A stretch of 64,000 nucleotides of DNA from assembly GCA_050084985.1 (NCBI GenBank), contig JBITNC010000001.1, positions 149,544,001 to 149,608,000 on the forward strand. The letters run 5' to 3'. Position numbers and translations under genes: made by a program. This document shows, one piece after another, positions 10,381 through 20,813 of the stretch. The stretch comes from Nageia nagi. Taxonomy: Eukaryota; Pinophyta. The first letter of the stretch is position 1, and each line of letters opens with the position of its first letter. The notes beneath the pieces were generated by a model that worked only from the letters and a program-made list of their open reading frames with translations, had not been told where the DNA came from and searched no databases.

Positions 10381-11339
10381 GCATGATTCAAAAAGACAAA
10401 ATCTTGTCTTTTTGAACTATGCGATGGGACTTGGAGGCTGTCCAGGCTGGAAGGGAAAGATGAAATCCACTCTGGGTCACTTTCAAGCCCAGCGCATGCC
10501 TTAAGGAGACAAAATCTTGACTTTTTGAAGCATGCGCCAAGGACAAGTAGCAGACTGAACCAAGATGAAGATCGAAAAGACTAAGGCAGGGACACTTCAA
10601 GGCTGGTGCATGATTTCAAAAGACAAAATCTTTTCTTTTTGAATCGTGTGACCAGATTAGGAGTGGCAACTGGATGAGTTCGAAGGGTGGAAAGCGAGTC
10701 TCAAGCACTCAGGAGGTTGGCGCATGCCTCAAAAAGGCACCATCTTATCTTTTTGAACCATGCAACCAGCTCAGGAAGGTAGGTAAGTTAGTCAAACAGG
10801 GAAAAATGATCAAGGCATGAAGCCAAGAAACCCAAGGTCAAGTCCAGCATACCCAGGAGGGCTGGCGCATGATTCCAAAAGACACAATTTTGACTTTTTA
10901 AAATCATGGCTAGGCCTAGGAGGCCTCCAGAATTGAACAAAAGTGAAAAATTTGTCAAAGGCACAAGGGAAAAGCATCAAAGAATGAAAATCAGGCTATT
11001 TGGAGGCTTGTGCATGATTCAAAAAGACTCAATCTTGCCTTTTTGAACTAGGCGACCAAGCTAGACGGGCAGGAGAGGTTGGCGCATGCCTCTAAAAAAA
11101 AATGACTTTTGGAATCATGCGCCAGGTTTGAGGAGAGCCCAGGTTGAGGTAAAAGATCAAATTTAGCAAGTCTGGGCTCCAACAAGGCCAAAAATTAGGA
11201 AGGATCAGGCCATAGGGCGAGTTCATGGTCAAGATAAGCAAGAAAACGAGCAGAAAGTGCCAATGTTGGGAACATGCACACCCCTAAGGCTGGTGCATGG
11301 TTCAAAAAGACACAATTTTGTCTTTTTTTTATCATGCGC
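10381..11339. repeat. Array of eight 43- to 50-bp palindromes (element P, outer copy)
   Basis: Near-palindromes occur at about 10381-10423, 10492-10538, 10608-10650, 10722-10767, 10864-10909, 11010-11055, 11081-11122 and 11291-11339. Each has outer arms GCATG and CATGC and inner arms CAAAAAGACAAAAT and CTTGTCTTTTTG or close variants, so each can form a hairpin of roughly 20 bp with almost no loop. Spacing is mostly 110-145 bp. The sequence between palindromes is also loosely repeated (CTAGGA, GAAC, AAGG). Similar arms with changed bases suggest old tandem amplification. Confidence 0.9.
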
Positions 11340-11496
11340 TAAGCTAGGATGAGCCTTAAAACCCTAACGTCCAATCTCATGCAGCTTGACATGAAATTTT
11401 GCACCGACACACATCTCGAGGTCGGCCAAATTGAGGGATGAGATCAAATTTGCTACTAACCCTCGCCAACTAGGGTTAACTAGGAGTCAATTTGGC

Positions 11497-11504
11497 TATA
11501 AATA
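11497..11504 (+). promoter_or_regulatory. Putative TATA box for the element P ORF
   Basis: TATAAATA lies about 280 bp upstream of the start of the gag-like reading frame and directly downstream of the palindrome array. The following 5' leader is C-rich (TTCTCCACTTCCACTTTTGC), as in plant transcript starts. The inner derivative lacks this site. Confidence 0.55.
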
Positions 11505-11779
11505 CAAGCTTGGGGATTTCATTTTCTCAAATTCAACACTTTCTCCACTTCCACTTTTGCACCAAAGTAGCAAGAAATAGTAGATTTTTGAGTATGAATC
11601 CTGTCACTATTCATACTAGGGCTTGCGCAAGCATTTGGGAAGCAAGATAGCTCAACGTGGGAGAACCCTCACCACTTAGAAACCTGCACACTTTTCTTGG
11701 GAGACCTTGTTGCAAGCTTGAATATCATGACATCTTCCAAGGGTAATCTAGCTTCAAACTTCGCTAGAGACCTTGAGAG

Positions 11780-14466
11780 GTTGAGATAGGATTGCGTCAT
11801 CACCATCTGTGGGAGGCAAGACCCCCTTCCCCAAGGGGCCAAATTCTCAAGGAACAGTCTTGCTACCATTGGAGACATAGATTGGCAAGATGTGGACCCT
11901 TTGCAAATGAGAGAGAAAATTCGGGGTTTGCCCACCATCGACCTCAAGCAAGACATTGTCTTCTTCTCCGAACTCTCCACATGCGCATTCATATCCTTCG
12001 TAGCTCCATTTCTAGAATTGTGCATGGAGGTCGGTCATCATTGGAAAAAGGGGGAGAGAATCCTTCGTGACATCAAAGGAAACATTATTTTGGACCTTAG
12101 CCCTGATGCCATCAAAACGGCGTTCCAGTGGACCTCAGAGGGAAATTTTGAATACATCAAGGCACAGTCACTGGCATGCTATCAAGAGATCAATAGGGCT
12201 TCCGTAGCAATCAAGAACTGGATGTTGGACGAGCATCATGGGCTCAAGGGGAACGCTCTCATAAATGCTCCTCGCTCCAATTTCTACCCTTCAGTTGAGT
12301 TGATGATCTTGATGTTGTCCAAAATTCTCGGGAAAGAAGATGCTTCAAAGTTCAAGAAATAATTCTTTGGCTTCATCATTGAGACTGCGAGAGGGAAGAG
12401 AATCATGTGGAGCAAGGTGTTGAGCGACACAATTACTGATTAGCTATCATCCATGGGCACCACTCGCAAATTCTACCTCAATTCATACTTGGTATATATG
12501 TTGCTTCACGGCAAGTACAAGCCCACGGCCAAAGGGGAAGTAGCATGGATCGAGAAATGGACCTTTGCCATTTGGAGATGCTACCCCAAATAGAAGTTTG
12601 AGAGGAGATGGGATAGTTTCACAATGAAAAACGATGGATGGGAGTAGCAGATCTACAAGGAGCTTAAAGGAGAAGTCACGGTGGTAAGGATCTCTAACTC
12701 AGCCTAGGATGCATTGAAGAAACATGGGGATTTCTTCCTCCATCACCAACATTATTCCTACATCAGAATTCATGGGTTGGCTATACAGCCGTACCAATTG
12801 CCAAGGTTCATGAGTAACAAATTGCTCCTTATGGAGATGATGAGGCAATTGGCCTTTTTACATGAATAGATATGGTAGAAGAAGTCGGCTACTTCAAACT
12901 TGCCGATCATAGTAGGTGAATACCATTGTAAGTCATGGGCGGATGTTGATACTATGAAGGAGTAGGTGAGATTTGATTTTAAGAAGATGCCTTTCGTCGA
13001 TCATTATGACCCCGACCATAGGATACATAAGTTCTTCATGAAGGAAAGGAAGAAACCATATGACCCAAACCACTTGAAGAAGAGGAAACTTTCCGAAATG
13101 TGAGTAACGAGGTAGAGATGAGAAAGATTCGTGAAAGGATGCACAAAAAGGCCCATGTTCAGCAGCACCTTGTTGAAGTCACCATCCACAAGAGATTGAT
13201 ACAACAGAAGGGAAGAAGACCTCAAGAGTCCACTTCTAAGGTCACCTAGTTTCCTCCCACAGTTGAAGCACCAGTTGGGAAGTATGCATCTTTGCGTGGT
13301 AAGAACTTAGTAGACCAAGTAGTACAACAAGTTCGGGACACCGTTGATGAGCATGATGTGAGAGAGTTGGAGCGTGTGGCCGTCAATAAGGTAGTAAGGT
13401 GTGTCAGGAATAGAGAAAAGGACCCATCCCCACCGACCAGACCACTTAGGAGAGTTGTTGCTAATCAATCGTCAGTTGTCCATCTGGGTCTTCGTCTTTT
13501 AGTCCCATGTACCAGCCTGATGAGAGTCAAGAAGGAGAGGTGGGAGGTTCAGATGAAAAGCATGAGGTGAATGTCGTGCAATAGGATAAGATCCCAAATG
13601 TGTAGCAAGAAGAGGAATCTTTGGAGATATTGAGGGTGGTTCAGAATCCTATAGCTTCAGAGTCGTCTATAGAGAAGGGTAAGAGACCAGCATTGGAGAC
13701 AATGCAAAAAAAGGGTGTAGTTGCAAAGGACTTCACAGTCACAAATCGTGGAGATTTTAGAAGAGTTGGGTGAAGAAGAAGAAAGACCTCCGAAGAGAGC
13801 TAAGAAGAATACCACTACCATTTAGGAGGCAATTGTAGAGAATTATCAGCCATCACCCATTGATGAGTGGGGCATGAATATGGAAGAGTGTCTATATGGA
13901 TGTCGGGGAGGAATTTCAGGAGAGAGGAAACAATGATCAGATTGGGGAAAGTTCCACTCGTCCAGGATGGACTTAGATGTATGTCCACTTGGCTAACAAT
14001 GCAATTCACATCAAGACCATAGTTGCTGATAAGGAAAATCCACAACATCCGAAAGACCTTAGATAGATCAACCAAATCATCAACACAGGTCCCATCGGTT
14101 TGGTTGGTCGGAAATATGCAATCATATCCAATGTCGAGGCAATTACCAAAGATGGAATGGTGAAGGAAAAGGAGATTAAGAGCCTCATGAAGGAGTTAGC
14201 TATGCAGAAGAAGTTGACTAGAGAACTAGAATCAGCTAAAGTGCCCACATAGGAGCTTCGAAAGATAAAACCACTCAAAGAGGGCATGATTGCAGTCAAG
14301 CAGGAAAAGATTGAAGAGGTCTTGGTAGTATTTCAGCAGTTTGTTGGCGCATTGAAGAAGGTAAAAGTTGAAGGACATCGTGGTGGAAAGAGCCAGCCTT
14401 CTCAGGGTTTTGGATTCTCGAAGGCCTATGATCATGAAGTTCGAGATGTCATAGGACTGAAGGCCC
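11780..14466 (+). pseudogene. Gag-like ORF of element P, N-terminal and central part
   Basis: A coherent reading starts near 11780 and is clearest at 11892-12362, with MREKIRGLPTIDLKQDIVFF, SELSTCAFISFVAPFLELCM and ILGKEDASKFKK. It continues through several single stops and shifts (FYLNSYLVYMLLHGKY near 12475, IRIHGLAIQPYQLPRF near 12770). The last part, 14150-14466, is Lys/Glu-rich and likely coiled coil. I associate this protein type with gag-like ORFs of non-autonomous conifer retroelements, from memory and without a search. No zinc knuckle, protease or polymerase motif is seen. The frame runs right up to 14466, where the inner copy is inserted, and resumes after 16997. It is inactivated by multiple stops. 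Confidence 0.6.
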
Positions 14467-14774
14467 TATTGTGACTAAAGCACAACATGCCCCAAAATCT
14501 TGCAATTTTGGGGACCCTCAATATGTCATGTATATACTTCGTTTTGTCATCATCTTGTCTCACCCAAGTTGTGCCGCAAAGACCCAGATTCACGGACAAT
14601 CCCTCTTTGGTTGAAGCCTCATTCTTCATCTAGGGTTAGTTATACCAAGTTAGAAATTTTGAAATCCTCAAAAAGTTACTAAGTTTGAAAGTGTAAAGTC
14701 GACCTTAGGAGAACCAGGGAGTCTAGGAAGAGTCGGAGCTCGATCAACTCAAATTGGGCATCTCCAATGACTGG

Positions 14775-15712
14775 AGCATGATTCAAAAAGACAAAATCTT
14801 GTCTTTTGAAATCATGTGATTGGGCTTGGAGGCCATCCAAATTGGAAGAGAGACTCAAAGACGGAATTTGGGACACTTGCAAGCCCAACGCATGCCTTCA
14901 TGAGACAAAATCTTGCCTTTTTTGGGCATGTGCCAAGCACAGGAAGCAGGCTGGAACGAAATGGAGCACGAAAAATCCAAGGCAAAGGCATAAAAGGCTT
15001 GTGCATGGTTTCAAAAGACAAAATTTTATCTTTTTGAACCATGCGACTTGGCTAGGAGGAGGAACTGAGCAAGTTTGGAAGTCGGGGAGTGGACCTTAGG
15101 CACCTAGGAGGCTGGCACATGCCTCAAAAAGACAAAATCTTGTCTTTTTGAACCATGCGCCAAGCCTAGAAGGGCTTCCAATTCGAACAACAGGAAAAAA
15201 TTAGACAAGTCATGGACCCAAAAACCTCAAGATCAGCTCAAACATACCTAGGGGGGCTAGCGCATGATCTCAAAAGACAAATTCTTGACTTTTTGAGGCA
15301 TGCGCCAAGCTCGGGAAGCCTCTAGGATCCAGGAAAGACAAAAATTTGGCTTAGGCATGAACACTTAAGCACCAAATCACGAAAATTAGGCCATCTGGAG
15401 GTTGGCGCATGATTCAAAACATGTGACCAAGTTGGACTGGCAGGCAAGGTTGGTGCATGCCTTAAAAGGTCACAAACTTGACTTTTGGAACCATGCACCA
15501 ACCCTACAGGTTGCCCAAGTTGAGATGAAAGATCAAAATTTTCAAGTCCAATCGACAGGAAGACCAAAATCAGGAGAAATCAGGTTACTGGGTGAGTTTG
15601 GTGATCAAGAAAGGCAAGCAAACAAGCAAGAGACCCAACGTTGGGAGCATGCTCACCTCAAAGGCTGGCACATGATTTAAAAAGTCACCATTTTGTCTTG
15701 TTTTGTCATGGG
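14775..15712. repeat. Palindrome array of the inner element P copy
   Basis: The eight positions of the outer array are recognisable at about 14775-14818, 14889-14933, 15002-15046, 15115-15161, 15260-15306, 15404-15429, 15451-15502 and 15667-15712. The sixth has lost its central hairpin, leaving only GCGCATGATTCAAAAC and ATGTGACC. The others keep GCATG/CATGC arms and AAAAGACAAAAT cores with their own substitutions. Conservation of number and order shows the array pre-dates the split of the two copies. Confidence 0.88.
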
Positions 15713-15819
15713 CAAAGCTAGTTTGAGCTCCAAAACCCCAACGTCCAAGCATAGGTGGCTTTTCATGAATTTTTGGGCCGGCACACATCTTGAGGTCGGC
15801 CAATTTGAGCAGCAGGATG

Positions 15820-16997
15820 ATTTCGAGGGACGCGTTGAGGCATTGGGCCCACCAATTGCCTAGCCACATTATTTGTTTTTATCATATTTCATAGTTATTT
15901 TGGCAAAACTTTATTTTAGTTGTTAATAAATTTCCCAAGTTTGTGATGGATGAGGATTTGCTCCCACAAACTTGGATGATATCTTGTAATGCCATGTGGC
16001 ATATTTCTGTTGGACCATACTTTATTTCTTGGAAATTGCAATTAGGGTTAGGGCAACACTTTGAGTTGCCACAAAACATATATATAACCCATTTGGGCTC
16101 ATTTGTAGAGGGGCGATTAGACATTTTTGCACTTGTGAGAAACTTAATACTATTGCCAATTAAGCAAGTTTGCTCCATTTGCGAAAGTGGTGTAATTTCA
16201 AGTAATTGAATGGTGAATGATTTCATTGGATGGAATTATGAATGTTATTTGTGCACCTTGAGTGGATGAATGCTATTGCTATCTTGTCTTATTTGAGTTG
16301 CTTGGATCATCTCATAAACCTTGTTGAGGTGGATGCGAGAGTAGTTGAATATCTCTTGAAGTGATTTGGATAAAACACGATTTGTGATATGTTCATGGTT
16401 TGCATAATTAGACCTATGCATTTTGTGATTGCTCTATCTCTTATGACACTTAGCTTAGGAACTTCACTCCACAATTGAAGATCTACTCACGACCTACCTT
16501 TTTCCACCTTTGCCATTGCTTTAGGCTCCTCTTACTAGTCCATTCGTGTTGTTGGCTAGTAAAGTGGATACGAAGTGCGTGGAACCTAAATCAAGTCCAA
16601 GAGAAGTCGATCCCAATCCTATGCACACGGTGAAACCATATACACCTGTGCTCGACTCATGCACCAAGGTCTAATATACCCTTTTCCTTTTATTTTTCAT
16701 TTTTTTTGCGCGGCTTTCGCAACCCACCTTTTCATTTTGTTTGAGAAACAATCACTTCCTGGAGATAGGGACCCTTCGAGTCCTTGATTAACAAATGATA
16801 TTTGAGTTGGGAACAACTTCAAACATCTCAACTAGTATTCTGAGCAACCTCTTGCACATCCATCATGAAACCTTTGAGGTTACAAGTCCTCATAGTGGGT
16901 AGGGGTCATGCCCTATCACCTAGATGTTGGTGTCTTCCCATAAGCCTTGCAAGCTTATTTTCCCATCAGCAAGGTAGGAAAGAAAAAGCCCCCAATA
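15820..16997 (+). repeat. Right region of the inner element P copy (partner of 17411-18594)
   Basis: From TTTCGAGGGACG to CCCCCAATA this stretch is a diverged direct repeat of 17411-18594. Shared blocks include CCCAAGTTTGTGATGGATGA, CCCATTTGGGCTCATTT, CTTCGAGTCCTTGATTAACA and GGTAGGGGTCA. A TATATAA motif lies at about 16079-16087. No ORF is seen. Confidence 0.85.
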
Positions 16998-17002
16998 GGC
17001 CT

Positions 17003-17536
17003 GAAGATGTGAAGTTTTGTGAAGAGTACTAGTTCTACTTGGGTGTCGTCAATCAGGTAGCCACACATTTCCAGGAGGTGAAGAAGGAGGTCGAAAAACT
17101 CAATGACAAGGCTAACACCAGCCTCGAGCAGATGGAGTTCCAGGTCAAGTTCATTGATGACGATGCCACCATTAGGGATGAAGATCTGGTAGTTGTGGAA
17201 GTGAGACACTTTTTGTACAACTTGATCATGATTGACGACGTCAACACTTTCCAAACAAGGAGCCATTTGAAGCACTTGCTTAAAGCTCGCACTTGGAGGG
17301 ACGATATGCAGAGGATGGTGCACAAGATCGAACATTGCATCACTAGGAACAGGTCGAAGCTATCAGAGATGTTGCACGGGTTAGAACTCACAACAAAGTT
17401 CCTAGATGAAGATTTCGAGGGACGTGTTGAGGTGTTGGGTTCACAGGTGCGCCATAGTCACAATTTTCATAGTTTTATTTTATTTTCAAGAAAATGCAAT
17501 TATTTTACGAAATACTTTACTATATTTGTTAATTAA
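17003..17536 (+). pseudogene. C-terminal part of the element P gag-like ORF
   Basis: The frame 17039-17536 continues the coiled-coil-like part (VATHFQEVKKEVEKLNDKA) and runs through HLKHLLKARTWRDDMQRMVH to FLDEDFEGRVEVLGSQ near 17440, after which it reads into non-coding sequence. A stop (TAG at 17030-17032) separates it from its upstream side, and the frame differs from that before 14466, so it is a pseudogene. Its last codons match the start of the right region of the inner copy, which places the ORF end near 17440. Confidence 0.6.
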
Positions 17537-18594
17537 TTCCCAAGTTTGTGATGGATGAGGATTTGCTCCCACAAACTTGGAGGACATCTTTTAATGCCAT
17601 GTGGCAATGTTTGATTGGATCACTTATTATTTCTTGGAATTCGTAATTAGGGTTAGGGCAACATTTAGGATTGCCGTAAAAACTATTTATAGCCCATTTG
17701 GGCTCATTTATTAGGGGATTAGGCATTTTTGCACTTGTGAGAGAACTTGAATTTTACTTCCAATCAAACAAGTTTCCTCTATTTGCTAATGTGGTATTTT
17801 TCCAAGCAATTGAATGGTGAATGCATCTCATTGATGGAATCATGCATGTGTATTGAATGCCATTGCCATCTTGCATTGTTCATGTTACGTGGTTCATTTC
17901 ATAAACCTTGTGCCAAGGTGGATGAAAGAATTTGTTGAAAATTATTTGAAGTAATCTTTGAATGAAACTTGATGAGCAATAATTCATGGTTTGCATAATA
18001 GACTTGTGTTGCCTGGGGTGACTCCTTTAATGCCGTATAACGCAAGAACTTCACTTTGTTGTTGACGGTCTACCTATGATCTACCCCACTATCATCCTTG
18101 CTTACAGCTTTATGCTCTTTTCACTAGTTCATTTGTGTGGTTGTCTCATGACAAAGATAGAGAGTGCGTGGAACTTGTATGAAGCCCGAGAGTAGTAGAC
18201 CCCATTCTTTACATTAGTCGGTGAGATCATATGCACATGCATCCCACTCATATACCACCATCTAATCAACCCTTTTCTTTTATTTTTCATTTTTTTTTTG
18301 CGGCTTTCGCACCCTCTTTTCCTTTTTCCTTTTTTTTTGAGAAACAACGAATTTCTAGGACAAGGACCCTTCGAGTCCTTGATTAACAAATCTTATTTGA
18401 GTTGGTAGCAACTTTAAATATCTATGCCAGATCACCTGAGTGACCTCTTGCACATCCCACTATTGAACCTTTGAGGTCAACAATCCTCATAGCGGGTAGG
18501 GGTCACGCCCTTTCACTCAGGTGTTGGTGTCTTTCCTCAAGCCTTGTAGTTTTATCTACTTATCAACAAGGCAAGAAAGAAAAAGTCCCCAACA
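17411..18594 (+). repeat. Right region of element P, outer copy
   Basis: It pairs with 15820-16997. It has an ATTTATAG motif at about 17685, CCCATTTGGGCTCATTTATT, a T-rich tract near 18275-18345, then GGACCCTTCGAGTCCTTGAT and the end GTCCCCAACA at 18594. This architecture resembles an LTR 3' half (promoter-like motif, pyrimidine tracts, CA end), but no matching copy exists at the left of the element. Confidence 0.8.
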
Positions 18595-18599
18595 ATATT

Positions 18600-18890
18600 G
18601 TTGGTTTATTAATATATGTACAATTGTTCAATTATTAGATGTATTGTTGTTCTATTAATAGATGCACTATTAATAGGTGTACAATTTTTCTATTATTAGA
18701 CATGTTATAAATAAACGTTTTATTAATAGACACTATCGTTAGATAAGCTAATTTATTTTCTATAAAGAGGAAATGACCCCTTGAAGTTGATAGAGGATCA
18801 TAAAAGTATAATGGTCGTTGATATTAATAAAATATCGAAGTTGCTTTTTTCCCTGTGGCATTTTCCTTGCATACAGTAAGGTTTTCCATG
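18600..18890 (+). repeat. copia-1 3' LTR, piece 2 of 3
   Basis: It resumes at GTTGGTTTATTAATATATG and matches the 5' LTR from its TATTGTTG units through TTATAAATAAAC, GTTGATAGAGG and AATAAAATATCGAAG to GTAAGGTTTTCC. It ends with the first copy of the target duplication TAAGGTTTTCCATG (18877-18890) of the retroposed insertion. Confidence 0.9.
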
Positions 18891-20799
18891 TTTTTTTTTT
18901 ATATATATCAATAATCAAAACAAGGGTTTTAGAAGGACTCCATATCTTTACAACTTAGAGAATTTCAACACTGCTTCCACAAAATAATTCGGATCAATCC
19001 ATATACGACAAAAAGATCCATCAGGCATCTCCAAGAAACCCCAAGCTACATCAACCAACACATAGTGCGAAACACACATTAAACACAAAATAAGATACAA
19101 TAACCAACACCTAGTATGAGACACACAACACACACAAAGCAAAAGACAATCTCCAAGAGAACCTAGGGAATCAACTTCCCCTTGCCCTTCACACTACCCA
19201 TGGATAGGCTTTTGGGACCTTTGCCTTTCCTTTTCTACTGTTTGGAGTCTAGAGAATCTCCATCGATTGTCACCCCTAGTGATCCTCCACCCATGCATTG
19301 TACGCCTGTTTAGTGTAGAAGAGTGCAACCTTAGTAGACTTGATCCAGGTGTACAACAATTCCTTGTAATTCTTTGCGTCCTTAGGAGCCTCTCAGGGAG
19401 AGTAGCTCATCACCCGCAACGACTTCACACTTGAGGGTTCTCCAATTGTGAGACCCTTTTTTTGCTTTGTTGGTGGGTGAAGGTCTTCCTATGATACCTC
19501 CTCCACCTTCAGGTTCTCCTTGTCTCCGAACTCCTCAATCACCTTACGTGCCACCCTAGAGGCTATGTTGCTACACCTTGCGAAAACACTTTGCACCATT
19601 GACTTGTTATCTTGAAAGGCTTCTCCTTAGCGGGGAGAAAGTCCTCATCATTCATCGCATTCGGATCCTCCTCCTCCACTTCTTCTGGTTCGCTGCCATC
19701 CAAATCTTCATAATTAATTTGAAGCTAGGGCCTTCTCACCATTCTTGGGTGTTCCATAGCCACCTGATTGAATAAAGCACACATAAGGCCTTGGTGCCAA
19801 TTTCCTCTTTTTCATTTGAACAATGGATCTTTGCAAGGAGCAAAACAAATATAAGGGAATGTTCACCTGCTTATTACGTCTAAACACATTATGAAAGGCA
19901 AACTGGAAATTGTGGAGAATGGACACATGATTGTCCAACGTAAGGTATTGCATTATCACTATTGTTACTCCTTTCCACTTTGGTGGGATTGACTCCCTAT
20001 TGATGCCTCCTTGCATTCGTTGGATTTTGTTGCTTTTGCCCTTAAATAGCAGCAATTCAATAGCCAATGAGTTCGTCTTGCACAACAACTTCTCATCTTG
20101 CAAAGGAAAGCCCATAAGCTTGGCAATCAACTCAACATTGATGGTGAAACATATACTTTTGCCTCAACGACACCCTCATCCCAAGACTTGGCCAGCACCA
20201 ATGGCAGAGCCTCATCAGGTTTTTGGAACATATCCAAAAATGGCAACCACCCAACCTTTTCCAATAACATCCTTGTCCCTTCATGAACTTGTAAAGCAGC
20301 CGACTCTAAACAATATGAAACATCTGCCATGATTCTTATTCTCAAGGAGTACAAATGATTTGCATGACAAATTAAAGAATCACAATAGTGATATTATAGC
20401 CTCCATAATACTATCTCCAGAAGCATCCATGAAATCTCCACAATAACTCCATAATCACCCTTCACACGAGATTCAACTACCCCAACTTGTTGAACTCAGT
20501 GCCAAGGGTGCAAGGAGTCTAATCAACAATTTTCGAGTAACACCACTGAGCACAGCTCATCCTTCTCACATGCCTTGGTACCATCTCATGCACCTCGTAA
20601 TCAAAAGAACATCATGCATGGCATCTCATCAACTCAAACCATGCAGCACTTAAAAACATACTATCATCACATGACTCCTCGTCACTCCTAGCTGACTCAA
20701 CATCACAACCTTTTCCTCCTCGTCGTCCAAAGATCAACTCGTGTAACTGCCAAGACTGAGGGACCTCCATTTGCAAATGAATCACCCCCCATTGCCCCA
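18891..20799 (-). mobile_element. Retroposed insertion with poly(A) end, reverse orientation
   Basis: It is flanked by a perfect 14-bp duplication TAAGGTTTTCCATG (18877-18890 and 20800-20813). The plus-strand left edge is a run of T residues, that is, a poly(A) tail on the minus strand. These are hallmarks of LINE-mediated retroposition. The 1.9-kb body carries a broken minus-strand ORF (listed separately) and no reverse transcriptase. It is therefore a processed copy of an RNA or a SINE-like or chimeric retroelement. Confidence 0.85.
19150..20799 (-). pseudogene. Broken gag-like ORF within the retroposed insertion
   Basis: Minus-strand reading begins near 20799 (HLQMEVPQSWQLHELIFGRR, acidic stretch DVESARSDEESCDD, FLSAAWFELMRCHA). 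It continues through SWDEGVVEAKVYVSPSMLS (about 20170) and its best block 19714-20130 (IPPKWKGVTIVIMQYLTLDN, NVFRRNKQVNIPLYLFCSLQ). It ends in a charged C-terminal part around 19200-19570 (VIEEFGDKENLKVEEV, YKELLYTWIKSTKVALFYTK). Stops and shifts break it. I do not recognise the family with confidence. The style is that of retroelement gag-like hypothetical proteins of gymnosperms. The match of ORF span to insertion span suggests the source was a spliced or intronless transcript. Confidence 0.55.
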
Positions 20800-20813
20800 T
20801 AAGGTTTTCCATG

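Larger units (their letters stand above)
14467..16997 (+). mobile_element. Internally deleted derivative of element P, inserted into its parent's ORF
   Basis: It begins TATTGTGACTAAAG like the outer left end and ends GCCCCCAATA like the outer right end, flanked by GGCCC (14462-14466) and GGCCT (16998-17002). It keeps the left region up to about 15806, then jumps directly to the last codons of the ORF (DDFEGRVEALG, 15820-15852) and the right region. The promoter and most of the ORF are missing. GATG lies near the deletion point in both parent segments. It is 2.53 kb. Because both ends and a target duplication are present, it probably inserted as a unit, mobilised by something encoded elsewhere. 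Confidence 0.75.
10074..18594 (+). mobile_element. Element P: unclassified element with 5-bp TSD, gag-like ORF and palindrome array, containing a deletion derivative of itself
   Basis: It is inserted in the copia-1 3' LTR. The LTR sequence stops at GTATT (10069-10073) and resumes exactly after ATATT (18595-18599), a 5-bp target duplication with one change. The ends are TGTCGTGACT and GTCCCCAACA, short imperfect inverted repeats. The layout is a left region with a terminal hairpin and eight palindromes (10074-11430), a TATA box (11497), a degenerate gag-like ORF (about 11780-14466 continuing at 17003) and a right region (17411-18594). No LTR pair, reverse transcriptase, integrase or known transposase was found. 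A related 2.5-kb unit (14467-16997) sits inside the ORF. It could be a solo LTR with an internal ORF, a TR-GAG type non-autonomous element, or an undescribed element. Confidence 0.75.

Noticed and set aside
10388-10600. Minus-strand ORF in the element P left region
   Set aside because: It runs straight through two palindromes and their repeats; the similar ORFs at 14679-15680 arise in the same way.
10381-11339. CRISPR-like array (regularly spaced palindromic repeats)
   Set aside because: The repeats are imperfect, spacers are irregular and themselves related, the context is a plant transposon, and no cas genes exist. It is a tandem palindrome array.
10074-15806. A simple LTR element with left and right copies at 10074-11430 and 14467-15806
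   Set aside because: The gag-like ORF continues beyond the second copy, there is no purine tract before 14467, and the flanks of this pair do not match.
15807-18594. A separate LTR element with LTRs 15820-16997 and 17411-18594
   Set aside because: The shared right region starts inside the ORF's last codons, and the target duplications fit an outer unit 10074-18594 and an inner unit 14467-16997 instead.
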